From an uncultured Clostridia bacterium (GTDB lineage: Bacteria > Bacillota > Clostridia > Christensenellales > Aristaeellaceae): a stretch of DNA of 14,948 nucleotides. The translations under genes and the position numbers were made by a program. This document shows positions 7,436 through 14,618 of the stretch, piece by piece; within the stretch, counting starts at the first letter, position 1; every line of letters starts with the position of its first letter. The DNA is taken from positions 1 through 14,948 of the forward strand of contig CAMOUF010000227.1 in NCBI GenBank assembly GCA_946626395.1, written 5' to 3'. The notes beneath the pieces are model-generated. The model did no database searches, was not told where the DNA came from, and saw nothing but the letters and a program-made list of their open reading frames with translations.

Positions 7436-7690
7436 ATGAGCCTGTCGGAACTGCGCACCAAGGACGTGGTCAATACCCTGGACGGAAAACGGCTGGGCAA
7501 GGTCATGGATATCGAATTTGACGAGCGGGACGGCCGGGTGGACGCCCTGGTGGTGCCCGGCGAATTTAAGGTAGGCAATATGCTTCGGGGTGAAAAGTGC
7601 GGCATCGTGATTCCCTGGCAGCGCATCTGCCGCATCGGGGAAAATGTGATCCTGGTGGAATTGGAGCCGGGGGATATTGTGGAAGAGTAA
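7436..7690 (+). CDS. YlmC/YmxH-family PRC-barrel protein
   Basis: This 84-residue protein has the PRC-barrel pattern of the YlmC/YmxH family: MSLSELRTKDVVNTLDGKRL, then GKVMDIEFDERDGRVDALVV, and the GIVIPWQRICRIGENVILVE end. The length fits the family (about 80-85 residues). In Bacillus the homologues are tied to sporulation but their biochemical role is unknown. The ATG at 7436 follows AGGGGGTGG; an upstream in-frame GTG at 7427 falls inside that ribosome binding site, so I reject it. The gene begins 43 nt after the binding-protein gene and is the last before the terminator. A separate sporulation-type promoter may lie just upstream. Confidence 0.9.
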   Translation: MSLSELRTKDVVNTLDGKRLGKVMDIEFDERDGRVDALVVPGEFKVGNMLRGEKCGIVIPWQRICRIGENVILVELEPGDIVEE

Positions 7691-7767
7691 TCCGAAGCCC
7701 AAGAAAAAGCGATATGGGATGAATGGAGAAACGCTGCTGCTTTCGCTCCATGCCCAAATCAATCAGG

Positions 7768-7800
7768 AAAACCGCTTTGGCTGCTCAGCAAAGCGGTTTT
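7768..7800 (+). terminator. Rho-independent terminator of the polA operon
   Basis: AAAACCGCTTTG (7768-7779) and CAAAGCGGTTTT (7789-7800) form a perfect 12-bp stem with a 9-nt loop. The run of T is part of the stem, so it could act in both directions. A second, looser stem-loop (TGGG..ATGGAG at 7715-7728 with CTCCAT..CCCA at 7746-7756) precedes it in the 3' untranslated region. Confidence 0.9.
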
Positions 7801-7839
7801 CTGTTCATTGAAGAATGATATTCAAACGCAGGTGAGAGA

Positions 7840-8379
7840 ATGAAAGAGATTTGGATGGGCCTGTTGGCGCTGGAGGGGGCGGCGGCGGTGGCTTTGCTGC
7901 TGCGGGCATATGTGTTTCTGCTGGTGCGGGTCAAGGGCAGCAGCATGGCAAACACCCTGCGGGATCGGGATGTTCTGCTGGCGACGCGGTTTGGCAAATA
8001 CCGCCGGGGCCAGGTGGTCCTTTGCCGGTTTCCCCGGCGGGTGGAATGGTCGTTTTCCCTGGGGGCCAGCCTGAGCCTGAATTGGCACACCATTTTTGTC
8101 AAGCGCCTGGTGGCCCTGCCGGGGGACACGGTGGAGATCGCAGAGGGGCAATTGCTGATCAACGACCAGCCCGTGCCCAACCCTCCCGCCATGGCCAGCC
8201 TGCCCCGGGATTATCCCCGCCATACACTGGGCAAGAAGCAGTATTTCGTGATAGGCGATCACCGGGCATCCTCCCACGACAGCCGCGCCGCCGACGTGGG
8301 CCCCCTCACAAGGGACATGCTCCAGGGCCACGTCCGGGCGGTGGTCTGGCCCCTAAGGCGAATGGGGAAGGTCAGGTAA
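7840..8379 (+). CDS. lepB: Signal peptidase I
   Basis: The enzyme removes signal peptides from exported proteins at the outer face of the membrane. The 179-residue protein has an N-terminal transmembrane helix (about 6-30), then VRVKGSSMANTL with the probable nucleophile Ser35. The general-base Lys is Lys88 in FVKRLVALPGD, and the box D motif GDHRASSHDSR lies at 139-149 (usually GDNR..S.DSR, so Asn is replaced by His). Length fits the small Gram-positive SipS type. AGGTGAG lies just before the ATG. No clear promoter is visible in the 39 nt between the preceding terminator and the gene, so it may depend on readthrough. Secreted products in this window (LRR and SH3 proteins) would be natural substrates. 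Confidence 0.94.
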   Translation: MKEIWMGLLALEGAAAVALLLRAYVFLLVRVKGSSMANTLRDRDVLLATRFGKYRRGQVVLCRFPRRVEWSFSLGASLSLNWHTIFVKRLVALPGDTVEIAEGQLLINDQPVPNPPAMASLPRDYPRHTLGKKQYFVIGDHRASSHDSRAADVGPLTRDMLQGHVRAVVWPLRRMGKVR

Positions 8380-8591
8380 ATAGACACTGTACAATTGTAT
8401 AGAAACACTTTATCGTATTTTTCCCAGGAAACACGAAAGAAAAATGTAAGAAGAAAAACAAATCGGTTCAGAGTTTCTTCGGCGCGCGGGGAAGCAGCAG
8501 GATATCTTTCCGCACAACGCCTTGCTTCCGGGTGGAATCTCCTGGCCCATGATACCGTTCACGATTGCCCTGATTTTCCCTCCTTCATCAG
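8380..8591. other. Intergenic stretch without a recognisable gene
   Basis: Between signal peptidase and the LRR gene promoter I see no gene with a ribosome binding site or family signature. It contains the palindrome TACAATTGTA (8390-8399) and an imperfect inverted repeat: GGAAGCA (8490-8496) and AGG (8499-8501) facing CCT (8520-8522) and TGCTTCC (8523-8529). The stretch 8481-8591 is GC-rich like the coding regions and could be a decayed gene remnant, but I cannot identify one. No good terminator for lepB is visible. Confidence 0.5.
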
Positions 8592-8621
8592 TTGACAAAA
8601 ATAGGGAAGGCATGTTATACT
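8592..8621 (+). promoter_or_regulatory. Promoter of the LRR/transglutaminase-like gene
   Basis: A perfect -35 box TTGACA (8592-8597), an 18-nt spacer and TATACT (8616-8621), with TGT just before it as an extended -10. This should be a strong housekeeping promoter. A TATAAT at 8630-8635 has no matching -35. The leader is about 60 nt and ends in the ribosome binding site AAGGGGG (8674-8680), 8 nt before the ATG. Confidence 0.8.
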
Positions 8622-8688
8622 CATTTTGATATAATTTACCGAGAATAGATGGTTTCACCGTGGTAGGATAAACAAGGGGGCAGTTCTG

Positions 8689-11600
8689 ATGAAAAAATGG
8701 ATGGGGATCATCATTGCAGTATGCGTTATCTGGTGTGCGGCAGCTTTTGCATCCGCGGAAACAAACCTGGACTATTATGACGCGGATATTGTGGCAAAGG
8801 TGAAGCAGATTGCCGCTGAGTGCCGCGCCCAGAATTTGAATGACGATGTGTCGATCGCGCTTTGGCTGCACGATTGGCTGATCTATCACGCGGACTATGA
8901 TAACGATGCTTATGAAAGCTTTGTGTCCGGCAGTATGGAAGGCTACGAAGACGCCTGGTCTCCCAGGGGCGTGCTGCTGAATGGCCGCGGCGTGTGCCAG
9001 AGCTACACGCATGCTTATGGTCTTCTGCTGGATGAATTTTCCATTCCAAATCAGGAAGTCATCGGGGACGTGACCTTCGCAGAGGAGGCGCACGATTGGA
9101 ACCTGGTTCAGTTAGGCGGCGAATGGTATCACGTGGATGTCACAGCGGATGACCCGTTGGATGCAGAACAGGGCGCAGGAGGGCATGAACGCCATCTGTA
9201 TTTTGGCATCAACGACGCCATGATGAGGATCGATCACATATTTTCCGGCTATCCCGCATGCCCGAAAAAACTGGCTTACGAAAATCCCGATCCAGATGGG
9301 CAATTATTTACAAAGCCTGCTTATCCAGCGTTCGATATGCCTATCACGGACGCGTCCGGAAACACTTACAGCCTGGCTTCGTTCAAAGGCGAGAAAGTCA
9401 TCTATGTTATCACGTCTATCGGCTGCCCCTGGACAGATTTGTTAATGCAGGATTTATCGCAAATCGGCGATTATTTGACATCCAATGGTGTCAAGGTGGT
9501 GCTTTGCATCCAAAACGGGACGGTGTACGATATAGATCAATACGCACCGAATTACCATCCGGATTTTATTTATGGTTACTATGAAGACAATGGCAATCTG
9601 ACAAGGCAGATCAATGCATTTCCTTTTATGGCTGTGAAGGATGCCGCGGATAATTATGTATATTATTCTACCGGTTACCATAGTAACACACGTTTGGTGG
9701 TTGAGTATGTAAATAGCCTGGCGGTGAAAAAAGACCTGGAAATCACGGAAATGAACGGGGAGTATGTTCTGACAAAATACAACGGAAGCGAACCGAGGGT
9801 GATCATTCCTCCCACCATTGACGGCCACGCCATTTCCGCGCTGGGGCCGGATGCGTTCAAAGGAGACCAGAGCATTATCAGCGTGGAAATCCCGGATGGG
9901 GTCACAAAAATCGGAAGCGGCTGTTTCCAGAACAGCAGCATCAAAGAAATCCTCCTCCCTGATACGCTTGAAGAAATCGGCAGCCAGGCCTTCGCCGGCA
10001 TCACGATGAAGAAAATCTGCATTCCCAAAGCAGCCAGCCTTGGGAGCGAAGTGTTTCACGGCAGCACCATCGGCACGGTGCTCGTTTTCCAGAACAGCAG
10101 CGCAGAAACCTTCGTACAGAATAACTATCCAAATTTCATGATTCAATATGCTGACGACCCAGTGATTGCCGCCGACATGTTCCTCGAATACAGCAAAGAC
10201 GGAGATCGTTATATTGTCGAAGGCTATCACGGCAAGCCGGTCAATATCACCGTGCCAAATTCTTATCAGGGATTGCCGGTTACGGAAATAAAAGATAGCG
10301 CATTCCAATACTGCGAAACGCTGGAAACCATCACGATTTCGGAAGGAATCGAAACGATCCAGGCAGAGGCATTCGGCAATTGCGCAAATTTAGTGACGCT
10401 CAATCTTCCCACAACCATCCAGCATCTTGGTTCATATATAATTGACTCTTGCGAAAAATTAACAAATATTGCCATACCTGGATGCCGAACAATGGACGTA
10501 TGCGTCTTTGCCCTTTCATCCCTTGAAACCGTTACCCTGCCGGAAGGAATAGAAGAAATTCCTGATGATGCATTTGGTGATTGCAGCAATCTGTCTGCCG
10601 TTCATTTGCCGTCAACAGTCAAAAGAATCAATTTAGGCGCGTTTTCTCATTGCGAAAATCTATCAAGCATTAACATACCGAATGAATGCAGCCTGATTGG
10701 TGCAAGGGCCTTTTGGAATTGCACTTCGCTCGAAGCTGTTCAAATTCCGGAAGGATGCAGCGTGATTGGTGAAAGCGCCTTTTCGAATTGCACTTCGCTC
10801 AAAGCTGTTAATATTCCGAAAGAATGCAAAACGATTGGTAAATGGGCTTTTGACTTCTGTACTTCACTCGAATCGATTAAAATTCCGGAAGGGATCGACA
10901 CGCTTGAAGGAACATTTCATGGCTGTTCAAGCTTAACCAATGTTTCCTTGCCTTCAACCCTTAAACATATTGGAGACTATACCTTTTGTTTTTGTAACTT
11001 GCTGCAAGATATCATCATACCGGAAGGCTGCGAGACCATTGGCAATGTTGCTTTTGATAGTTGCCGCTCTTTAACATCAATTACGATACCAGACAGCGTT
11101 ACTTCTATTGGAGAAAGCGCGTTTAACGGATGTTTTGAGCTTCAGCATGTGAAACTCAGCGCGAACCTGCAGGTATTGGAAGCTTCCACTTTTTGGTCCT
11201 GCGAGAGTTTGACTGAAGTGACAATACCAAATAGTGTAAAAGAGATTGGAGATAGTGTTTTCACTGGATGTTGGCAACTTAAAAAAATCTATATTCCGAA
11301 TAGCGTAACAATAATTGATGATGGCTTTTACCTCAGCGAAAGACTCAGCAGCGATCCAGTGCCCGTCATCATCTGCGAGAAAGATTCCTATGCCTATTCG
11401 TGGGCAAAGGAACATGACTACAAGACCTGGACATATGATTTCGACATGCAGTTGATAACATCCATACGTTTGCCCGAGAATCCGGCTGCGTTTATTGGCG
11501 AGGAGCAGTATCTGATTCCCGCTTTAAACGGCAACAGCTTAGACGGAGAATTCACAACCATTGATGTTGTCACTTGGTATTCAAATTGGCCATATGGCCT

Positions 11601-11943
11601 CGAAATCGAGGAAGACGGAAGGCTCATCGTGAAGGACACCTCAGGGGCCATAGTAACCGGCTATTGCGGATATTTAAACACTGATTGTAACATTAGACTT
11701 TACGACAAATTTGACCTTTCTGTTTTCAACAGCGTTATCACCCTGCCAAGCGGGCTGAAAATACTGGATGAGGAATCCCTGGCAAACACGTCCGCGGAGG
11801 CTTATGTGATTACGTCCCAATGCCTGATCAAGAAAGGGGCGTTTGCCAACCTGCCAAATGTAAAGGCGATCGTGATGCCCAAGGGCTGCACCGTGGAAGA
11901 TGGCGCGTTTGAGGGAAGCGCTTTCGTGTTGATTTATAGATAA
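8689..11943 (+). CDS. Secreted transglutaminase-like / thioredoxin-like / BspA-type LRR protein
   Basis: This 1084-residue surface or secreted protein has a signal peptide (1-23, cut after ASA). A transglutaminase-like domain follows (about 25-205) with the expected triad Cys103 (GRGVCQSY), His135 (EAHDWNLV) and Asp150 (WYHVDVTADDP). Residues ~210-345 look like a redoxin/thioredoxin fold (FDMPITDASGNTYSLASFKG) with SIGCPWTD at Cys246 in place of the usual CxxC. Two BspA-type LRR_5 blocks follow (about 357-480 and 503-900), each opening with a similar cap of the form Y-V-x-x-Y-x-G. Their 23-residue repeats have the pattern CxSLxxVxIPxxxxxIGxxAFxx. Then come an Ig-like segment (~923-1008) and a short final LRR piece to the end. 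There is no LPxTG anchor. The LRR region is more AT-rich than its neighbours. Adhesion or binding of host or wall polymers is plausible, but the substrate of the enzyme domain is unknown. Confidence 0.9.
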   Translation: MKKWMGIIIAVCVIWCAAAFASAETNLDYYDADIVAKVKQIAAECRAQNLNDDVSIALWLHDWLIYHADYDNDAYESFVSGSMEGYEDAWSPRGVLLNGRGVCQSYTHAYGLLLDEFSIPNQEVIGDVTFAEEAHDWNLVQLGGEWYHVDVTADDPLDAEQGAGGHERHLYFGINDAMMRIDHIFSGYPACPKKLAYENPDPDGQLFTKPAYPAFDMPITDASGNTYSLASFKGEKVIYVITSIGCPWTDLLMQDLSQIGDYLTSNGVKVVLCIQNGTVYDIDQYAPNYHPDFIYGYYEDNGNLTRQINAFPFMAVKDAADNYVYYSTGYHSNTRLVVEYVNSLAVKKDLEITEMNGEYVLTKYNGSEPRVIIPPTIDGHAISALGPDAFKGDQSIISVEIPDGVTKIGSGCFQNSSIKEILLPDTLEEIGSQAFAGITMKKICIPKAASLGSEVFHGSTIGTVLVFQNSSAETFVQNNYPNFMIQYADDPVIAADMFLEYSKDGDRYIVEGYHGKPVNITVPNSYQGLPVTEIKDSAFQYCETLETITISEGIETIQAEAFGNCANLVTLNLPTTIQHLGSYIIDSCEKLTNIAIPGCRTMDVCVFALSSLETVTLPEGIEEIPDDAFGDCSNLSAVHLPSTVKRINLGAFSHCENLSSINIPNECSLIGARAFWNCTSLEAVQIPEGCSVIGESAFSNCTSLKAVNIPKECKTIGKWAFDFCTSLESIKIPEGIDTLEGTFHGCSSLTNVSLPSTLKHIGDYTFCFCNLLQDIIIPEGCETIGNVAFDSCRSLTSITIPDSVTSIGESAFNGCFELQHVKLSANLQVLEASTFWSCESLTEVTIPNSVKEIGDSVFTGCWQLKKIYIPNSVTIIDDGFYLSERLSSDPVPVIICEKDSYAYSWAKEHDYKTWTYDFDMQLITSIRLPENPAAFIGEEQYLIPALNGNSLDGEFTTIDVVTWYSNWPYGLEIEEDGRLIVKDTSGAIVTGYCGYLNTDCNIRLYDKFDLSVFNSVITLPSGLKILDEESLANTSAEAYVITSQCLIKKGAFANLPNVKAIVMPKGCTVEDGAFEGSAFVLIYR
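10696..10902 (+). repeat. Three 69-bp tandem repeats inside the LRR region
   Basis: Units starting with ATTGGT at 10696, 10765 and 10834 are spaced exactly 69 bp apart, equal to one 23-residue LRR. The first two match at about 57 of 69 positions; the third is more diverged. This points to fairly recent in-frame duplication in a gene whose other repeats have drifted further. Confidence 0.8.
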
Positions 11944-11966
11944 TCCAAAATCGACCGTTTGATTCC

Positions 11967-11988
11967 GGCCCCTTCGGGGGCCCTTTTT
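11967..11988 (+). terminator. Rho-independent terminator after the LRR gene
   Basis: GGCCCC, a TTCG tetraloop and GGGGCC form a compact stem (11967-11982) followed by CTTTTT. It starts 24 nt after the stop codon. Confidence 0.92.
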
Positions 11989-11995
11989 GCGTTAT

Positions 11996-12015
11996 AAAGC
12001 CAGCGGCCTGGCTTT
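11996..12015 (-). terminator. Possible weak terminator after the SH3-protein gene
   Basis: AAAGCCAG (11996-12003) and CTGGCTTT (12008-12015) form an 8-bp stem with a 4-nt loop, directly past the minus-strand stop codon at 12020. On the minus strand it is followed by only a short T/A stretch, so termination would be inefficient. Confidence 0.45.
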
Positions 12016-12019
12016 GCTC

Positions 12020-14224
12020 TTACTCATCCTCTATCCATTCCAGCACGTCCAGGGATACCCAGTTGCTGGAAGAAATGCGGGCGAAGCCGCTCTTGATTTG
12101 GTACACGGTGACGATGGTGCCGGGGGAGACCGTGCTGGTGATCAGGCCGTTGGGGTCGCCCGCGTCGCCCACGTATTCCCCGGGGCTGAAGGGCCGGGAA
12201 TACGTGCTGGAATCATGCAGCACCCGGGCCTTCATCAGCTTGCCTCCCGGCACGCCGTAATTGTAGGAAAGCCTGGGGCTGACCCCGTTGGCGCTGATGA
12301 AGCCGAACTGCTCGTCCGCCAGCACATGCAGCCAATCCTGGGTCACCCCCAGCACCGTGACCCGCGTGCCGTTGGGCACCAGCTTCAGCAGCTTCCCATC
12401 CAGGCTGGGGGACATGCGCAGGTTCAGGCCCGTGCCCCCGGCGTTTTCCACGGTCACGGTGGGCTGGGCGTCTGGCACCTGATCGCCCGCATTGCCAAAG
12501 ACCAGATACTGGGTCATCATGTAGCCTTCCAGCCCCGCGACGCTGACGTGGGTCCATTCCGCGTCGGGGTCGTAGCCGTCCAATACCTTCACCCGCACAC
12601 CGCTGTAGTATTTCCCCAGGGATGTGCTGGAGCCGTAGGGCGCTTTGCGCAGGTGCAGCCGGTCGTTGGGGTCGGGGTTGTAGACGGTGGCGGCGGTGAG
12701 ATCGTCCTCTTCCTTCTGGGGCGGCAGGGAAGCCAAAGCGCCCAAACGCAGGGTGATGGTTTCCCGGGGCGCGGGGCCGCTGGTTTTTCGCACCGGGCAC
12801 AGGCCCAGCACCGCCGCGGCGGCGGGAATATCCGAAACATAAATGTCAAAGTGATACACATATCTTCCGGATACCGTATACCCTGTTTTCTGGCTCACCG
12901 CCGCGTCCAGGGGCAGGTTATTGGCAAACACCTGATAGCCGGTCACCGGGTCGTCTTTCCCCTCCATCCAGGAAAGGGGGGCGGACACGTCCACGGTGAT
13001 CAGCCCGCCGCCGTTGAATAGATTCGCGTGGGCGGAAGCGGTGTATTCTTTGTCGCTGAATACATCGGTCAATTCTGAATATTCCGCGTCCCGGCTCAAA
13101 TTGCTGGATAGCACGAACCCCCGGATGGGCTGGTTGTTTTCGAGCGTGGTTTCAATATACGCCCAGGGCCCCATGGCGGCAAGCCAGGTGACCAGCCTTC
13201 CCTGGTTCACCACGGTTTGGGTGCCGCCCTCGCCCAGGGGATCTTCCGTCAGGAAGCAGTCGGCAAGAACAAAGGCGTCCTGATAGGAAAAGGGCAGGCG
13301 GTCGGCTTTCGCGTTGGAAGGCAAAGCCGAAGCGGGAATGTAGCCAAAGCGCTTCTGATCTCCGGAAACGCTGTACTGAATCAGCAGATAGCCGCTTTCC
13401 TGGCCGAACACCTGAATCCAGTCGTTGGTGGACACGGCGGCCCGGCCGTCGCCGCTGCGGAAATATTGGGGCCCGGGGCCGGAATAGACGTCGAATTTCT
13501 GGCCGCCGGTGAATTTCACCTGCCGGGCCTTCAATTCTCCGGCGGGAATATCGGGGGCTACGGTATATTTTTTCTTTGCTTCTTTAAAGGAGCGGGGGAA
13601 AGCGCTCCAGCTGAAATAGCGCAGGTCGTTCTGCACTTCTCCGTAAGCGCTGCCGATGGCTTCGCCCTCGAAAAAGAATTTTACGCTGGTTTCGTCGATC
13701 CAGGCTTCGCTGTATTCCGTGCCCATGCCGTTGGCGCTCAGGCCCCGCACGGTCCATTTGCCCTGGCTGTCGCCATAAATGTACAGGGTCCAGTTCCAGT
13801 ATTCTTCATTGTCGGGATATTGGTAAATGATCCGGAAGCCGTTCACGGCCCCATGGCTGCCCCCGAAGGCGCCGTTGTCCTGCCAGATTTCAAAGCGGCC
13901 CTCGCCCTGGGGCAGGGCGCTGTCGGACACCATGAAGTTTTTCCAGGCTTTTCCCGTGCTGTTGCGGAAGCCAAAGAGCACGTTGTGGCCCCCTTGCTGG
14001 GCGACCACGAAGCCGTAGCCGTGCATGGCGCCGTTTACCATGTGGGCTTCTTCCTCGTATCCGTGAAAATCGACCGTATAGCCGTTGAACTTGGAGGAGG
14101 CAAAGTATTCCCGGATGTCCTCCGGCACGTTTTCCGGAGCCTTGAAGACCGCCCCCGCCGCCAGGCCCGGGGCCCAGGCGCAGAGCAAAAGCAGAAAGAG
14201 AACCAGAAAAACGAATCGTTTCAT
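12020..14224 (-). CDS. Secreted multi-SH3-domain protein
   Basis: A 734-residue exported protein. The start at 14224 (MKRFVFLVLFLLLL) follows AAAGGAGCGG at about 7 nt and opens a clear signal peptide (1-23, ending LAAGA). A longer form from GTG 14251 lacks a good site and would spoil the signal peptide. Residues ~25-230 form an aromatic-rich domain I do not recognise (for example HGYGFVVAQQGGHNVLFGFR). SH3-like segments follow near 235-300 (DVYSGPGPQYFR), 315-375, 510-576 (LHLRKAPYGSSTSLGKYYSG), 586-650 (LNLRMSPSLDGKLLKLVPNG) and 670-734. An unrecognised region lies between 375 and 510. Bacterial SH3 domains usually bind cell-wall peptides, so a wall-associated role is likely. No catalytic domain is visible. 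It converges with the LRR gene. Confidence 0.85.
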   Translation of the reverse strand: MKRFVFLVLFLLLLCAWAPGLAAGAVFKAPENVPEDIREYFASSKFNGYTVDFHGYEEEAHMVNGAMHGYGFVVAQQGGHNVLFGFRNSTGKAWKNFMVSDSALPQGEGRFEIWQDNGAFGGSHGAVNGFRIIYQYPDNEEYWNWTLYIYGDSQGKWTVRGLSANGMGTEYSEAWIDETSVKFFFEGEAIGSAYGEVQNDLRYFSWSAFPRSFKEAKKKYTVAPDIPAGELKARQVKFTGGQKFDVYSGPGPQYFRSGDGRAAVSTNDWIQVFGQESGYLLIQYSVSGDQKRFGYIPASALPSNAKADRLPFSYQDAFVLADCFLTEDPLGEGGTQTVVNQGRLVTWLAAMGPWAYIETTLENNQPIRGFVLSSNLSRDAEYSELTDVFSDKEYTASAHANLFNGGGLITVDVSAPLSWMEGKDDPVTGYQVFANNLPLDAAVSQKTGYTVSGRYVYHFDIYVSDIPAAAAVLGLCPVRKTSGPAPRETITLRLGALASLPPQKEEDDLTAATVYNPDPNDRLHLRKAPYGSSTSLGKYYSGVRVKVLDGYDPDAEWTHVSVAGLEGYMMTQYLVFGNAGDQVPDAQPTVTVENAGGTGLNLRMSPSLDGKLLKLVPNGTRVTVLGVTQDWLHVLADEQFGFISANGVSPRLSYNYGVPGGKLMKARVLHDSSTYSRPFSPGEYVGDAGDPNGLITSTVSPGTIVTVYQIKSGFARISSSNWVSLDVLEWIEDE

Positions 14225-14262
14225 GAGAACCGCTCCTTTCCGAGCCATCACGGGCTACACTT

Positions 14263-14268
14263 ATTATA
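14263..14268 (-). promoter_or_regulatory. Extended -10 element of the SH3-protein gene
   Basis: On the minus strand a perfect TATAAT (14268-14263), preceded by TGT to form an extended -10, lies about 39 nt before the start codon. No convincing -35 box is present at the right spacing, which an extended -10 can tolerate. Confidence 0.6.
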
Positions 14269-14383
14269 ACAATTTTTATAGGGGATTTGTTTCACTGGAT
14301 CATGCATTTTTTGAATACGGGAACAAACAGTGGGAGCCAATAATCTTTCTCCTGTAATTGATTTTTCCACATTCGCTTTTCTC

Positions 14384-14543
14384 GGAAGGGGGTCTGGGGG
14401 AAACCACTCTTATAGCCAGACGGCCCGAAGGGACGCCTGGAGCGTCACACGCCATGTGTCATGGTGAACGAGGAGCATAGCAAGCGAAGCGCAGGCTATG
14501 CGAAGCAACACCAAAGAGAGGTTTCCCCCAGTGTTCCCTTTCC
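14384..14543. repeat. Large folded inverted-repeat element with three internal hairpins
   Basis: The outer arms CTGGGGGAAACCACTCTT (14394-14411) and AAGAGAGGTTTCCCCCAG (14514-14531) pair over 18 bp with one mismatch. Looser pairing continues outwards (GGAA and GGG near 14384-14392 with CCC and TTTCC at 14536-14543). Inside are three further stem-loops: CCAG..GGCCCGAAGGG..CTGG (14416-14440), CCATG-TGT-CATGG (14452-14464) and GCATAGC..GCTATGC (14475-14501). The whole would fold as a multibranched structure. It lies between two divergent genes and upstream of the lepA promoter, so it is not in either gene's leader. It could be a MITE/REP-like element or a structured RNA. No coding sense is apparent. 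The rest of the gap (14269-14383) shows nothing I can name. Confidence 0.65.
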
Positions 14544-14557
14544 ATACTTTCTTTTGG

Positions 14558-14586
14558 TTGCGTTTTTTTCGCAAATTTAGTATAAT
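14558..14586 (+). promoter_or_regulatory. lepA promoter
   Basis: TTGCGT (14558-14563), a 17-nt spacer and a perfect TATAAT (14581-14586), ending about 33 nt before the start codon. The -35 matches consensus only in TTG. A small palindrome, TTGCG-T7-CGCAA (14558-14574), covers the -35 and the spacer. Confidence 0.7.
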
Positions 14587-14618
14587 ATCAGGGTTCAAGA
14601 AGCAAGGAGGAAGCGCCC

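Noticed and set aside
8481..8591. Gene remnant in the gap before the LRR gene
   Set aside because: GC-rich and readable for ~35 codons on the minus strand, but I recognise no family and see no start site, so it is only noted as intergenic.
8410..9093. Minus-strand ORF of 227 codons covering the LRR gene start and its promoter
   Set aside because: It runs antisense through the signal peptide and transglutaminase domain of the LRR gene, has no ribosome binding site that I can see and shows no protein family features.
12020..14269. Plus-strand ORFs (11987-13021 and 13217-14269) antisense to the SH3 protein
   Set aside because: The minus strand has the signal peptide, ribosome binding site and repeated SH3 segments. 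The plus-strand frames are low-complexity shadows without a start site.
14384..14543. Structured element as a tRNA or riboswitch for lepA
   Set aside because: It has no tRNA T-loop or CCA-type end, and the lepA promoter lies downstream of it, so it is not in the lepA leader.
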